From Cryptomeria japonica (lineage: Eukaryota; Streptophyta; Pinopsida; Cupressales; Cupressaceae), in contig NC_081406.1 of NCBI RefSeq assembly GCF_030272615.1, positions 475,498,900 through 475,562,899 of the forward strand: 64,000 nucleotides of DNA, given 5' to 3'. The translations under genes and the position numbers were made by a program. Numbering within the stretch: position 1 is the stretch's first letter; each line of letters begins with the position of its first letter. This document shows positions 36,453-48,677 of this stretch, in pieces. The notes beneath the pieces are model-generated. The model saw only the letters and a list, made by a program, of their open reading frames with translations, was not told the DNA's origin and did not search any database.

Positions 36453-38500
36453 TTCTCTTTCAAAATGTAAGGTCACAAGAAATTCGTATTTAGTCTTTGC
36501 AATAGTTAACTGAATGATAAACAAATCATACATTATAGAAACCAGCTGGTTACCGTATGGGCGAGATGGGTCCTGCAAGTGCAAGGTACACACTACACCG
36601 TCATCGCATTGTTTAGTCACATCTGCACTTGATGACAAAGCAATCTATGCCGTGGGCTCACATCATCTGGGAGTTCTATTTCATCCACACACTGGTATAT
36701 CGGTTGCTTGCTTTGGTCTGACACTGATTAGAAAACGTGATTGATTATCAGCAAATCAAAATGAGGGGGCACTGCTCATGCACAGAACTCAAATAGTTGA
36801 GTAACCATGATGCTACTTTTACACACTCATTCTCGAGCTGGAGTGTGCTGGAGGCCTTCTCCATGTTTGGGCCACATCAACAGGTATTTTTACAGTATCT
36901 TGTTGAAACAGCTTGCTTATTTCTCAAAATGGGAATTTCTTGTGTTTAAGAATATGTACTTCAAATGGTGGTGCTGGGTTTGTGCCATGGTCTGTGATTA
37001 TGCCCTCACAGGACAGTTCAATCAAATTAATTCTTTTATAAATTCAATTTTTTTTATATTCTTAAGTGGTGGTTGCTTTATTGGTGAGAATTTTTGATTC
37101 ATAAAGATACATTTTCGTGGTGTGTACAAATTGAACACTATAAATGATCGAATCAGATTCAGTTTGACAGAATGAATACTGTTCAATCCTTATCAATAAA
37201 TTAATGAAAGTTGATGATTCATATACCAATCATACACAAACTTCAAAAAGTATCTGAATGTTTATCCTCTCAAAGCTTAAAAAAGAAAGAATTTGATTTT
37301 TTGAAGTAAAAATTTTGTTGGAAGACTGTATTTTGATCTTTTGATCGAGGAGTCATACCCACAAGTATGAAGTAGCGAGTTTGAGCCGTAAAATGTTATT
37401 GTTTATCCTCTTTAATTTGGTCCACTTTTTGGCTTGCTAAAATCCGCATTAATCTTGAAAAAGAGACAGCCTCTCCCAGTTTGGAGCCCTAGTGGTACAT
37501 TGACTCTTTACTGTACAGTCTCCCCTTGAACAGCTATAGGAGAAACGAAAAGGCTTTCATTAAGCTCGCAAGGATTCTCATCTTAGGATGACATGACTGA
37601 GGCAATATGTTCCTTCGGCGATGCCATGAATCCAAACTTCATATATATATGGCTTTATTCAGTGATGAAATTCTGGGCACTCTTACAATAAGTGGAATTT
37701 TTTGTGTTAGTTTACTGTGAAACTTATTTTATCAAATGAATGAATGAAAGAATTTTAATGATGTTCACGAGATCCAATAATCTAAGGGAAACTATATACT
37801 TCTAGAAAAGAGGATAGCTGATAATGTGGGCTTAATGGCTGCACACTTGAATAACTAAGCACAAAACTTAACGTATCGCCACTTTCAATATATTTTGGGT
37901 ATGGTAACACAACATGGTATTAGAAATATGGACGATGGCCTGCGTTGCCCTTAATCTCACTGTCTGCTGCATTAGTTTAGTAGGGACAATATTACGATAT
38001 GTTGTCTTTAAATTAGTAAAGGATTATGTCATGATGCAATCATTTAAGTATTTTTTCTCGAGTATTGATTGAGAGAAAAGCCTATGATATGTATCTTTTT
38101 CTCGTTTGAGATGTATCTAGTACGTTGAACCATCATTTCTAACCTCTTACATTCAGGTGGATTTGGACGTGCAAATCCAAAACGAGTGGCAGGTGGCCCA
38201 TCTCTTATATTTATTCCTTCTATCTTGAATTTATAGGTCATTCTCCCTTCTCTTTAAGAACATTGCAAGTGGTTTAAAACCACTTAATTTTCACCATTGT
38301 TTAAAAATGGCAAGGTTTGTTTATCTGAGAAAAGATCTAAGCTTGTGGCTAAGGAAGAGTTCAAGGGATTATTTACAGAATTTGCAAAAAAAAATAGAAG
38401 GGAGATACAATCTCTAGGTAAAAGGGCAAGAAAAAAAGATCCAAAGTCCATGTTCCATAGAAATATACTTTTAAGTTAAAACAAGAAGTATATTAAACCT
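36453..38500. other. Unannotated interval
   Basis: Several frames of 60-96 codons (36,514-36,744; 36,807-37,097; 38,297-38,479) lack recognisable motifs. Composition is less repetitive than neighbouring regions, so a decayed gene or transposon leader is possible, but nothing supports a specific call. Confidence 0.3.
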
Positions 38501-38859
38501 TGGGAGATCTTAATCCATCCACGCCAGATGACGAAGAGGAACGGAAGAAAGCTTTTCAATGCCCTCTTTTAATATTCGAATGAAGATTGCACATTACAAA
38601 TTTAGGAGAGAAGTAGAGGGAAACACATGGCTGAGCAAGATCAAATTTACATTCAAGCTGCATTGCGTTTATCGTCTCGAGGAGAAGCTAAATGCAGCCT
38701 TGTATCACAACACCTAGATGGAACAGCACATACTTGAGGAGACAGGTGGTTTTTACCAAATCATTGAAGTTGATTTAGCTAGTTTCTGATGCATGTACTC
38801 AAAGAACATATTAAAATTGGGATAGATCATACAATATCCAGCTCATAGACCTCTACTAG

Positions 38860-39012
38860 AAAAAAAATGTGGAAGAATACATGGAGGAATTCCAAGTTTT
38901 AAAGTCAAAGGGAAAAATTCTAGAAGACATGGTGCTTGATATCTACTTCTTTGACATGCGTCAAGATATTCGAAATGCTATATCTATAGTTGGGAAGGTC
39001 AAGATCCATGTA
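38860..39012 (+). pseudogene. Retrotransposon gag-like fragment, interrupted by an LTR
   Basis: A stop-free segment reads VEEYMEEFQVLKSKGKILED, then MVLDIYFFDMRQDIRNAISI and VGKVKIHVDV, resembling the C-terminal half of a plant gag core. Upstream sequence from about 38,500 is in the same style but has frameshifts and stops. The frame ends where an LTR begins (39,018); after the LTR (39,743 onward) an in-style continuation appears. Confidence 0.5.
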
Positions 39013-39017
39013 GATGT

Positions 39018-39737
39018 TGTAATGTCCCCTTTGTAGGTGTAAGCAACTAGTGGAGACCCTTAGCATATTTTGATTCCCATGGGCTATTTGGGATCTAAAT
39101 AGGGAATAATTAATTAATCTAATATAAGTTGTTTAAATGAAATCATTATTTGGACAACTACATTTAATTAATTATTTTAATTACGTTGGATACTTTAAAT
39201 TAAAAAGTGATTTTTATGGGGTCTAAAATATAAATTTAAAATACAGTCACTTTTGGAGGAAAATAAAAATTTACAATTAATATTATTTATTTTCAAAAAG
39301 TAAAAAGGAGGATAGAGGAGAACTTCTTGACCTTTTCATGTTTTAAACCCCAGCTTTGGAGGGTGAGCAACAATTCATCTTTTGCCCTACGACGAAAACC
39401 CTACAACAAGATTGGTTTCAAAGATAGAAACCCTCCTAATCAATTTAAGAGTAGTTTCACACAAGATTCATATATGTATTGAACGATTTGAGTTTGTGAA
39501 GAAATTTTCATTTCAAGATTGTGTTGAAGGTAAGAGTTAATTGAATACATTTGCGTATCAAATAATAATCAATTTTATCGAGATCAACAGGCATTTTATT
39601 TTCATTTGTATATCCTATCCGCCCACCTTTCAAGAGTATATAGGTCGTACAAATGGAGTTTGCAAGTATTTGTACTAGGAAAGGGGCTGCCACTGTATGA
39701 GAGTGGTGTTGGGATTTATGACAGGTTGGAGTCATTT
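39018..39737. mobile_element. Probable solo LTR (720 bp) in gag-like fragment
   Basis: Starts TGTAATGTCCCC; gatgt occurs on both sides (39,013-39,017 and 39,738-39,742). The right end (GAGTCATTT) does not finish in CA, so either it has mutated or the true end is the TTATGACA at about 39,716-39,723. AT-rich, without coding content. Confidence 0.5.
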
Positions 39738-39742
39738 GATGT

Positions 39743-40161
39743 AGCTACTTCATATTGAAGAGACTCCCTTGTAAGCCGTGACATTTAAGAAAAGTAGGAG
39801 GCATGAAAACTTGATACGGGTGAGTCAAATATTGAGCCCAAAACATCAGCACTCATTTTATAATTGCTGTAAGGAATTTGGAGGTTGTAAGAGCTAAGGA
39901 GAAATCACTACTTGCACTATTACACAATATTGCCACACTTTTTACCTTCATTCAGCTATCCCAAGTAAGTTATAGCATCAGGTCCAGGTTTGAAAGATTT
40001 ACCAATTGTAGCAATCATAGTGGGACCTGTACATGATTGCAACAACATTTTTGAAGTTAGATGTGCTTCAAACTAATCTATATATGTAAGATATTTCATT
40101 CCATCAGTATAAATGAATTATTTATTGGCTGCTTATGCATAAGGTGATAAATAAAAGGTAT
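39743..40161. other. Spacer after probable solo LTR
   Basis: Contains the possible continuation of the gag-like fragment for about 50 bp and otherwise no recognised sequence. Confidence 0.3.
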
Positions 40162-41100
40162 TGTAACATTCCACTAATAGGAAATTATCTTTTATTAGTT
40201 TAAATTTTTTCTTGTGTAATAACCCTGTCCAATCTCTAAAGCAAAACAAGCAAAAGAACATCGTATGGTCCAAAGGCATGGCAGGCCAAGGACATTTCTC
40301 ACCTTAATTGATTAGCAATGAATGGATCGCTTTCAAAGAAAAGAATGAAACAAGTCGATCCAAGGCATGGGTTATCTCACACCTTATTGCTGTCCAAGGA
40401 AAGATACCGCAGATCGAATAAAGGCAACTAATTGTCTCATACACTATTGCTGTCCAAGGAAGGGTTACCTCGATCAGCAATTAGTTAATCGACTAATGAT
40501 ATTAATTAATAAAGAAGAGGCATGATTTCACAATTGTTTGCAATGATGTTGACACACAACTTCTCACATCATGCCCCCTCGGTGCATACTTAAGGATGAT
40601 CATGAGTTACTCCAAATCATGGAAGTTTGTCTTATATATTTATTCATATTTGCAGCGCTTAGAAGAGCCATTAGACAACTGAGTAAGAGGAGGGTGATTA
40701 CCCATCCAATTACAAGGTAAAGGATGCATACAAAATGGGAAGTTCTAGCAGAGATGGTGTCTAGAGGTTGCATAAATACAAGGATATAATAGGAAGAGCA
40801 ACAGATATCATATTTCAGATCAGACTTGTTGTGTTGCACACACATGCCCCCTTTTTGACAGGGACCCCCCCCAACTGTTTTGTTCGCTTCCTTGGTGTTT
40901 TGCTACAACCCTGTCCTATTGGGGCAGGAGAGAGATATTGCATCAAAATTCAATCATGTAATGATTCGGAAAAGAGAGAAAGTACGTCAAATAGATGTGG
41001 AGAGTCAGATTCAAAGAGTAAGAGTTCAGTTGCAATGGTTTTGAAGAAGTCATTGAAGGATTTGGACATTGAACCATAGGGCATTAAGAATTCTCATTGG
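40162..41100 (+). mobile_element. LTR-like segment with TATA box
   Basis: TGTAACATTCC at 40,162 is a possible LTR start. Two clear copies of a TATTGCTGTCCAAGGAA element and a weaker third lie at 40,270-40,465, as in an enhancer-bearing U3 region. CATAAATACAAGG (40,771-40,783) is a plausible TATA box. The right end is not identified and no target duplication was found. Confidence 0.4.
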
Positions 41101-41379
41101 GTCTGAAATTAAGGAAGTATTGTACTAACATTGCTTACATTGCGCATTGGAAACAAGTAAGGAAGCATAAGAGCAAACTAGAATGCATAGAACCAAAACT
41201 CAGGACAAACTCAAGGAGGGGCCTAGGAATTGAAAAAGCATAAAAAAGGAATGAGCATAAACTCAGCTATGTGAAAAGAGTTTAGATTTTATCCCAAAAG
41301 CCTTCCTAGAACCCAAGTCAAAAGCATAAGTTTAGAAGCCCAAGGTATGATCAAACTTGGCTAGAGAAGAATGTTTTGA

Positions 41380-42850
41380 ACAAAGGAAAACAATGCAATG
41401 TTAAGCCTGAACTTGCCTATGGGAATGTTTTTGGATTTTATTCAAAACTTCTTCCTAAAAGCGAATTCCACATTAGTTTACTTTCATCGAGTTTAATCAA
41501 AAGTCTGCAAGAAAAGCTTAAGTTTAAAGGTGCAAACTTAGTAGTGGAAAGGATATTAGGATTCCTAAAACTATTCCTAAGACTGAGTTTGAAAAAGGAA
41601 ATTTCACATGGCATAAACTCGGCAGTGGCAAGGTTTTTAGGAAAATCCATAGTTTCCTAAACCCGAGTTTGGGAAGAAATTCCCAATCATGTTTCAAGAG
41701 CCGAGTTTCAAAGCAGGAATTCCAAAAATGACTCCAAGGTCCGAGTTTGCCTTGAGTGAAGAATTCCAAGCATGTTCCAAAGTCCGAGTCCCTGAATCAC
41801 ATAGTGCAAAATCTGATATTTCCAAGTCTCCTTCCAAAATACGAGTTTGTAACAAAGCTTCCAAACAGATGTTAAAGGTCCAAGTTTCAAGACAGAATGC
41901 CAAGTGCCAAAATCCAAAATATTGTCCTCGGTCTGAGTTTCTACCTTCTCTTCCTAGGTCCGAGTTTGTCAAAATCATGTTCCTAGAGTTGAGTCTTCCA
42001 AACACATTCCTAACAGCTGCGAGCTCCAAACATACGTTTCCACTTCTTCTTCCCAACCTTGAGGTTCTCCAAAGTTTCAATTTCAAATAAAAAATCCTCG
42101 CAACAGTCTTAGAGCTGAGATTCCCATTGAAGTTCCTTTAGCCAAGTTTCAAACCGGGGATTCCTAATTGCCTTCCAAAGGTTAAACTTTATAGAAAATA
42201 TCCAATGTCCAAATATTCATGCACTCTAAAGTATAGTCCTTGGAGAGAGAGTTTTCAAATCTGATTCCAAATCCTCTTCCAAGAATTGAAAGTCCTGATG
42301 ATCTTCAAAGAACATGTGCCTATCTATGAGCTGAATGTCCTGATTAGCCTACCAAAACCAAGTTTGTCACTGCCACCTTCCTAAGGCCAAAATCCTTATC
42401 TACTTCCCAAATCCCAGTTCTCCTCAGTATGTATTCATAGCTGTAGGTTCCAGATTTGCTTCTTGGATCCGAGTCCCGAAGATAATTTCCCAAATCCAAG
42501 TTTGCAGGACATATGTCGGGTTCCCAATCTGTTTCCAAGGCCCAAGTTTGAGAAGAAAATCCAAGAGACATCCTTAAGGCATGAATTAAGTCTAATGGCT
42601 GAGTTTATAGAATCTCAAAGTGCAAGAACCAGAGTCATTCCCATTGGCCTTAGCATGGTGAAGGGTCAAAGATTAGCATGATCCAAGATGATGATGTTCA
42701 TTGACCATTTTTTTTTTGATAAACAAGTCCAAGGCATGTTTCTTGTACTAGGTAGGCCAAATGACACTACAAATTCCAAACTCCAATGAACTTTCCTAAA
42801 CCAAGTTTCCTTAAGGTCCTTAAGAGTTCGAGTTTGTCTTTCCTAATCAA
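41380..42850. repeat. Degenerate array rich in CCGAGTTTG/CCAAGTTT motif
   Basis: About 20 copies of an nCCRAGTTT motif (for example near 41,662, 41,701, 41,740, 41,782, 41,958, 42,465, 42,497, 42,541 and 42,832) recur at irregular 30-80 bp spacing, often preceded by GAATTCC and TTCCAAGG. Frames up to 133 codons occur on both strands through it, but they follow the repeat and carry no known domain. Probably an old tandem repeat or a repeat-rich part of a retrotransposon. Confidence 0.55.
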
Positions 42851-43558
42851 TGTAATGCAAATTGGGATTCTTGAAAGGTGGTCCTTAACCAAATTCCCTC
42901 AAAATGAGGTAACCATATGAGATGAAAAATCCTTCAATAAGTGAGGTCGCCGGGTGATGGAATTTCATGATGCATGAAATGAATATGATTGCTGATCAAG
43001 TGAAAGTTGTCTTAATGTGTTGTTGACAAATACTAACCCTAGAAACCCTTAATGTGCTTAATGGTAATAAGAGATACTTGTCCTTGTAGATTAATGTCGG
43101 AAGATGAAGGATTTGGAGCAAAGTTGAAGATGTGATCAAAGTGAAGAGCAGTTTAAAGAAGAGCCAAGGGAGAAGGATCATCCAAAGAGGCTAATGATTT
43201 GAAGACTTCGAGTTATCGTTTCCAAGTGTGCCACATGATTTTCTAGGAAGAAATGGGGAAACACAAGATCAAAATTCTGAAGATGATGTCTTTCTAAAGA
43301 AGATTGAGAGTAACATGGTCACAAAAATGGCTTTACGAGGTGTTTTGATAGAATATCCTGTAACATCTAGAAATATCAGGAGAAATGTACCAATGAAGAA
43401 CATGCTGCAGAGCTGGAGATGAAGTATGAAGATTGAAGACCACTATCGTAGGGCAAAAATCCAGAGGATGGCATTTCTAGAAATCTGAAAACCAATACTT
43501 TTCATCAGAAGAGTGCTACAGGAAATATGCAGAAACAAAGAAAAGACAACTAGACGTG
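42851..43558. other. Unannotated interval before Copia-type LTR
   Basis: No recognised coding or structural element. A 64-codon frame at 43,228-43,422 has no motif. Confidence 0.3.
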
Positions 43559-43563
43559 AAGTG

Positions 43564-45821
43564 TGTTGGAAATATTGTCATTGATGTCAAAGGAATTTAC
43601 TATTGTCATTCATGTAGATTGATGAACATATTGTATGATGCTTGCACGTTTGTTGAACATACACAAGTTTGGATCAAGTCTGGATTACTATGCTTCACAT
43701 TATGCTACATTATGCTTCATGTTATATATTGGTTGATACTTTTCATACGTATTTCTCAGTCTGATCATACAAGTGATTACAGTCCCAGTCTAAATTTATA
43801 TATATACAATGATTTCAGTCTCAGTGTATGCATGGCAACAGACAGACAGTCCCAGTAATATATATACTTAGTGATTTCAGTCCCAGTGTATGCATGGCAA
43901 CAGACAGACAGTCCCAGTAATATATATACATATATAGTGATCAAGTGATATCTGGATGCAGACAGTATGCAGTGATCAAGTATAAATGCAGTGATAATAC
44001 ACTCAGTATATATGCAGTGATAAACTTAGTATACTGTACAAATAAATGCAGCGATATTAATTAGAGAGTCAAACTAAAACAAAAAGTAAAAAGCCAAGAG
44101 AATAAAACAGAACAGAATAAGTCAAAAAGGCAGATAAGACAGAGCAGATAAGACGAAAAAGGATAAGACAAACTTGGAACAGGATTAATACTTATTAAAG
44201 GCAGCATGAAGAACAGCGATTGAGAGTAATATAAGTAAAAGAAACAAAGAACTGAAAAAGACAAATATAAGAGGCAAAAATCAGAAAGAGACAAAATTAT
44301 TTTTTTCTTATTCAAAGACAAAAGGCAGCGATTTAATTTGTCTTATTCACATAAAAAGAAAAAACCCAGAAAAAGACAAAAATCATACAAGACTGATTAG
44401 TTGGAGACAAATGCCCGATTCATCATGTTATGGCTTACACAACAGCAATAATAATTAGTTAGCGATTTGTTATGAAAAGGGGTGAGTTAGTAAAGGCATC
44501 ATGACTTAAGAATGCTACGATTCAAGAAGAATATACAACAGCTATTCTTAATGAATAGGTACGGTGATTGAGTTATACTTCTTAATACTTTCAAAAAATA
44601 CGTTATGGGTTAAGAAAAGGATGTCTCTTCCAAAAGGCATGTTGAGGAATATTTGTTAATTAAAAGGAGCGACTAACAAGAGGTATGTCTGTTTGTTAAA
44701 TAAAGATTAGTAATTGAAAAGATATATCTCTTCTAAAAGAAATATCTATTCTAAAAGCTACGTCTCTCAGAGATAAGAAATACATAAAGGAAATTGATTT
44801 GATAGAGAAGATGAATGTAAGGAGTTGTGTATGAAATGCTAAGACATATCTACAGGCATATTTAAAAAGAAGAATAAATGCTAGATAACTGAGAAGGTAT
44901 GAATAAATGAAGTATGCAGATATAAAGGAAATAAGGAATATGCAGAGAGCAGATCTGGGAGTGTGTAGTGTATGTTCTTTAAAGGCAATCAATATATATA
45001 CACTTAAGTTTAAGAGTGGGAGTGCAAGTGTATTGTAATGAAGAAATAAGAAAAAGATCTGTCAACTGTAGAGTATGTGTGAATGAAGTATGTGAGTGGC
45101 TGTGTATATATTCTTTGAAGACAATCATTTTCTATGCTAGATTATGGGAAGGCTGCAGATGAAGATGTTGTACCAGTTTTAGAGGAGGATATATGCAAGT
45201 GTGTGGTTGTATGTCTGCTCCTTGAAAACAAGCATTATACATATATGTACCTGATTATAAGAGGACTGTGAAATCAGATTGTGAATCAGATTTGTGAAAA
45301 GAAGAAGTACATGATAGTCATCAGATTTGATAGTGATCAGTGAAGAAAATTTATTGCTTGAGTTGTGATGAGATTTGTGAAGAAAGAATAAGCTTGGATC
45401 AGATTTGTAAAGGAAAGATATACATCAGTCAAAGATCAGAAGTTGCAATCAGATTTGTGAGGAAGGGAAATCAATATCATCCATTGAGGAATTTCGTAGG
45501 TTGGTGCCTATGAAATAAGAGATTGGTGTCTCTTGCTGAGTTGGTGCTTCCAGTGGGTTGGTGCCTACAAACATTGTAAAAGAAGAATTGTATAAAAGCA
45601 TTAATTTGCCGTGGTTTTCTCCCGTAAGGGTTTCCACGTATATATCTTGTGTTCTACTTGTGTTCATTTTGTTAGATCACATATGAATGTTGGTATGCAA
45701 TGAATATGTTAATGAATAAGTTATATATTTGTGATTAATGTTGAAAAAGTTTAAGTTGGTGAAATTTGTTGTTATACTGATTCACCCCCTCCCCCCTCTT
45801 AATATAACCGTGTGCTCTTCA
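43564..45821 (+). mobile_element. Solo LTR, Copia-type (2,258 bp)
   Basis: Starts TGTTGGAAATATTGTCATTG and ends GTGTGCTCTTCA, flanked by aagtg (43,559-43,563 and 45,822-45,826). A TATA-like GTATAAAAGC sits near 45,590, followed by CCGTGGTTTTCTCCC, GTTTCCACGT, ATATCTTGTGT and TTCACCCCC, the same order as in 26,883-28,059. A 62-bp tandem repeat lies inside (43,811-43,935). No internal region or second LTR. Confidence 0.82.
43811..43935. repeat. 62-bp tandem repeat in LTR
   Basis: GATTTCAGTCTCAGTGTATG at 43,811 recurs at 43,873 with one change, each followed by CATGGCAACAGACAGACAGT and an ATATATA run. Confidence 0.88.
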
Positions 45822-45826
45822 AAGTG

Positions 45827-46060
45827 GAAATGATTTTTTTTGAAATGACAATTAATTTATTGTAAAAATAATGACTTTTTGGCTAAATTTAATGTAATAC
45901 AATAAAAGCCAAAAGTTAGTTATTTATCTAGTTGGCTATTTCATCCTTTTGTGATAAAAAGTTGATTATTTCGTCTTTTTTTGTCACTGGATGTGTAAAC
46001 TTTTGTCCTGTAGTGGGAGCATTTAGGAGTGGTTAGAAATGGCTGAAATCATTTAATAAA
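45827..46060. other. Possible LTR upstream sequence
   Basis: AT-rich sequence which, together with the following 399-bp unit, resembles the U3 part of an LTR. It contains no gene. Confidence 0.35.
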
Positions 46061-46858
46061 AGTTGTTAGAGCTTCTAGAAGCCAAATTTTGGCCATTCAA
46101 AAGATTTAATCCTAATCATTGATTCAAATTGTAAAATCTATAAAAGGCCAGTGTCTGTCTCATTGTAAAGCTAGTAGAATCAGGAGCAAAATTCATAGAA
46201 TTAGAGTAGGGTAGTTGTTGAACGGAAATTGATGTACCAACATTTGAAGCAATGAATAAAGCATTGAAGTTTGGGTGTCTCACTAATTGTATTCTCCTGT
46301 TTTAATGGTTTCTTTCTTCAATATTAGTTAAGTCCAGTGGTTTTAATGGTGAAATGCAATGATATTTGATGGATTTTTGGTTCATACCATTTGTGGTTTT
46401 CTAATTGTAAGCTATAGTGCATGGTTAGTCTGAACTTATTATTGCTGTTGGTTCATAAAAGTTGTTAGAGCTTCTAGAAGCCAAATTTTGGCCATTCAAA
46501 AGATTTAATCCTAATCATTGATTCAAATTGTAAAATCTATAAAAGGCCAGTGTCTGTCTCATTGTAAAGCTAGTAGAATCAGGAGCAAAATTCATAGAAT
46601 TAGAGTAGGGTAGTTGTTGAACGGAAATTGATGTACCAACATTTGAAGCAATGAATAAAGCATTGAAGTTTGGGTGTCTCACTAATTGTATTCTCTTGTT
46701 TTAATGGTTTCTTTCTTCAATATTAGTTAAGTCCAGTGGTTTTAATGGTGAAATGCAATGATATTTGATGGATTGTTGGTTCATACCATTTGTGGTTTTC
46801 TAATTGTAAGCTATAGTGCATGGTTAGTCTGAACTTATTATTGCTGTTAGTTCAATTG
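46061..46858 (+). repeat. 399-bp tandem duplication with promoter-like content
   Basis: AGTTGTTAGAGCTTCTAGAA starts at 46,061 and again at 46,460; the two 399-bp units differ at about three positions (for example TTCTCCTG versus TTCTCTTG, GATTTTTGG versus GATTGTTGG). Each contains a TATA box (CTATAAAAGGCC) and, about 105 bp later, AATAAAG as a polyadenylation signal, as in the U3-R part of a retrotransposon LTR. Near-identity implies a recent duplication. Confidence 0.9.
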
Positions 46859-47212
46859 TGAATGTTTGTTTTGATTGCACTAGAATTAGGTATCCAAATG
46901 AATGTTCATGATATGAAAATCCTTCATTTTCCTTTGAAGATTGCACTATTTCTGTGGCAGTGTGAGTTGTCTCTAATTAATCAGGAATTAGTTTATAAGG
47001 AATTTGTCTATCTTCAATATCAACCATTACTGTCATTGTCCATAGGTTTAGTTTAGTCTCTCTAAACCCTGTCTTTTGACTTTTATTTTAATCAGTTTGA
47101 GAAGAAGAACATCAATCATATATTCATATCAGATGTTAATTAGCTTGTTAGATGCATAAGTCCCTTTGTGATTACCAACAATTCACATCATTTCATTTAG
47201 TTATCCAAGTAC

Positions 47213-47718
47213 TGTCAAGACCCAACAACAATCTTGTTGAGACTGATATCGTGTTTCAACTTGAGTTGCGCTTTCATTTGTAAGAAAACCCTAGAAAAAA
47301 CTGTGCCCAACGAAGATAAAATTTAGTAAAAATCAGCACGCTTTTTATTGCGAATTTGTTCGTGAATTTTGATTAATTTATTTTATTGCTGAATATTCAA
47401 CGAATTTCGAACTTCAGGTTTGAAGTTCGCTGAATGTGGTGACTTAGCTTGTATCAATAATACAATCAGTAAATTACAATAATCTAAGTACATTCTGCAG
47501 ATCCATTGCATATGAGAATTTGTATCAGACAAGAAGGGTTATATTTTGTTTATTAGAACATTTCATATTCATACAAGACTAACAAGTTAAGCCCTTCTTA
47601 GTATAAGTATTGTATAGCAGTAATTCCATGGTATATTTTTTATCAAGACCATAAGAATCATAGCATAATTGTCTCATTAAATTGTAAAGATAGAAAAAAT
47701 CTCACAAGGGACTTTACA
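47213..47718 (+). mobile_element. 5' LTR end adjoining a primer-binding site
   Basis: The right end GGGACTTTACA (47,708-47,718) lies two bases before a perfect tRNA-iMet primer-binding site. TGTCAAGACCC at 47,213 would make a matching inverted terminus, giving a 506-bp LTR, but that segment lacks an obvious promoter. The LTR might instead start further left and include the TATA-containing duplication at 46,061-46,858. The right end is firm, the left end tentative. Confidence 0.5.
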
Positions 47719-47720
47719 AA

Positions 47721-47732
47721 TGGTATCAGAGC
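47721..47732 (+). promoter_or_regulatory. Primer-binding site, tRNA-iMet type
   Basis: TGGTATCAGAGC is complementary to the 3' end of plant initiator methionine tRNA, the usual primer for minus-strand synthesis in Copia and many gypsy elements. It follows the LTR end after two bases. Confidence 0.88.
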
Positions 47733-48677
47733 TGGTGATCTTGCCAGACTGTTGGGAGACTTCAAAAAATTGTTTCAGATTAGTAGAAGATGAAGACTAT
47801 TCAAGAGTTGGTAAAACGAACTATCCAGAGAAGTAATAGGAATTGAGTCAAATGGGGTGAGTTAAGCATGAAGCTATAAAGAAGAGAAAAATAAAATGAA
47901 AGAGAATCTTATAGTACATAAAATCATGATAGTTGTAAGAGTGAACTATGCACAAGAGAAGAACAAAAGGTCAGAGAAGGGCAGACTGGAAAGGTGAAAC
48001 AAATAGATTGCCCAAATACCTATCCAGACATCACAATCGAAGACTATATTAATAATAAGCTGACAACTTCTAGAAATCTTCTACCATAATTCTAGGAGGT
48101 TTATACACCAAGGGAAGAGAGCATGGAGAGTTTGTCAGCTGGAGGTCTTGATGCCTTAGATCTATACAAGCAAAGAGAAGCTAAATTGATGTATGGTCAA
48201 CACGCATTACAAGATGCAGAAAATTCGAATAAAGTAACTAAACACCTCAAAGAGAAAGAACAGAAAGGAAGAATTGAGATTAAGGAATTGAGCAATGTAG
48301 AAGAAACCTATGACTCGAACCATTATTTAGAGAAATCTGATGATGAAAGTTTGGAAAAAGATAGGTCTGGTTTTGGAAACAAGGATAGCTTCAGCCTGTT
48401 AATAATCCCTTGTTTGAGGTTGAAGCTAATGTGACCCATGATAATCCTCTTTTTCGAGTTGGATAACAAAGCTACTTTGGAATTTTGTGATAAGATTGAA
48501 GCCAATCACAGAACTTGGGATCCAGGTACATTTTCCACCAATAAAGTATTGAGGCAAGATGGGAGTTGTGAGACAAATCACTCTCCAAACAAATTGCAAG
48601 AGATTGCAAATCACAAAAGGACTATTCACTCTCTCGATCAACAATCAAATGTTGGATACTTAAATTTGGTTGAATGA
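47733..48677 (+). pseudogene. Internal region of LTR element, protein unrecognised
   Basis: After the primer-binding site, short frames begin MKTIQELVKRTIQRSNRN and, beyond several stops, a 103-codon charged frame (48,123-48,434; MESLSAGGLDALDLYKQREA, KHLKEKEQKGRIEIKE). A further frame is at 48,438-48,677. No gag core, zinc knuckle, protease or reverse transcriptase motif is visible, so the element is non-autonomous or heavily decayed. No 3' LTR was found. Confidence 0.4.

Noticed and set aside
41376-42090. Frames of 94-133 codons on both strands
   Set aside because: They follow the CCGAGTTT repeat array; frames on both strands over the same bases and no domain.
43564-45821. Intact Copia element starting here
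   Set aside because: The aagtg duplication closes around the LTR itself and no primer-binding site or gag follows, so it is a solo LTR.
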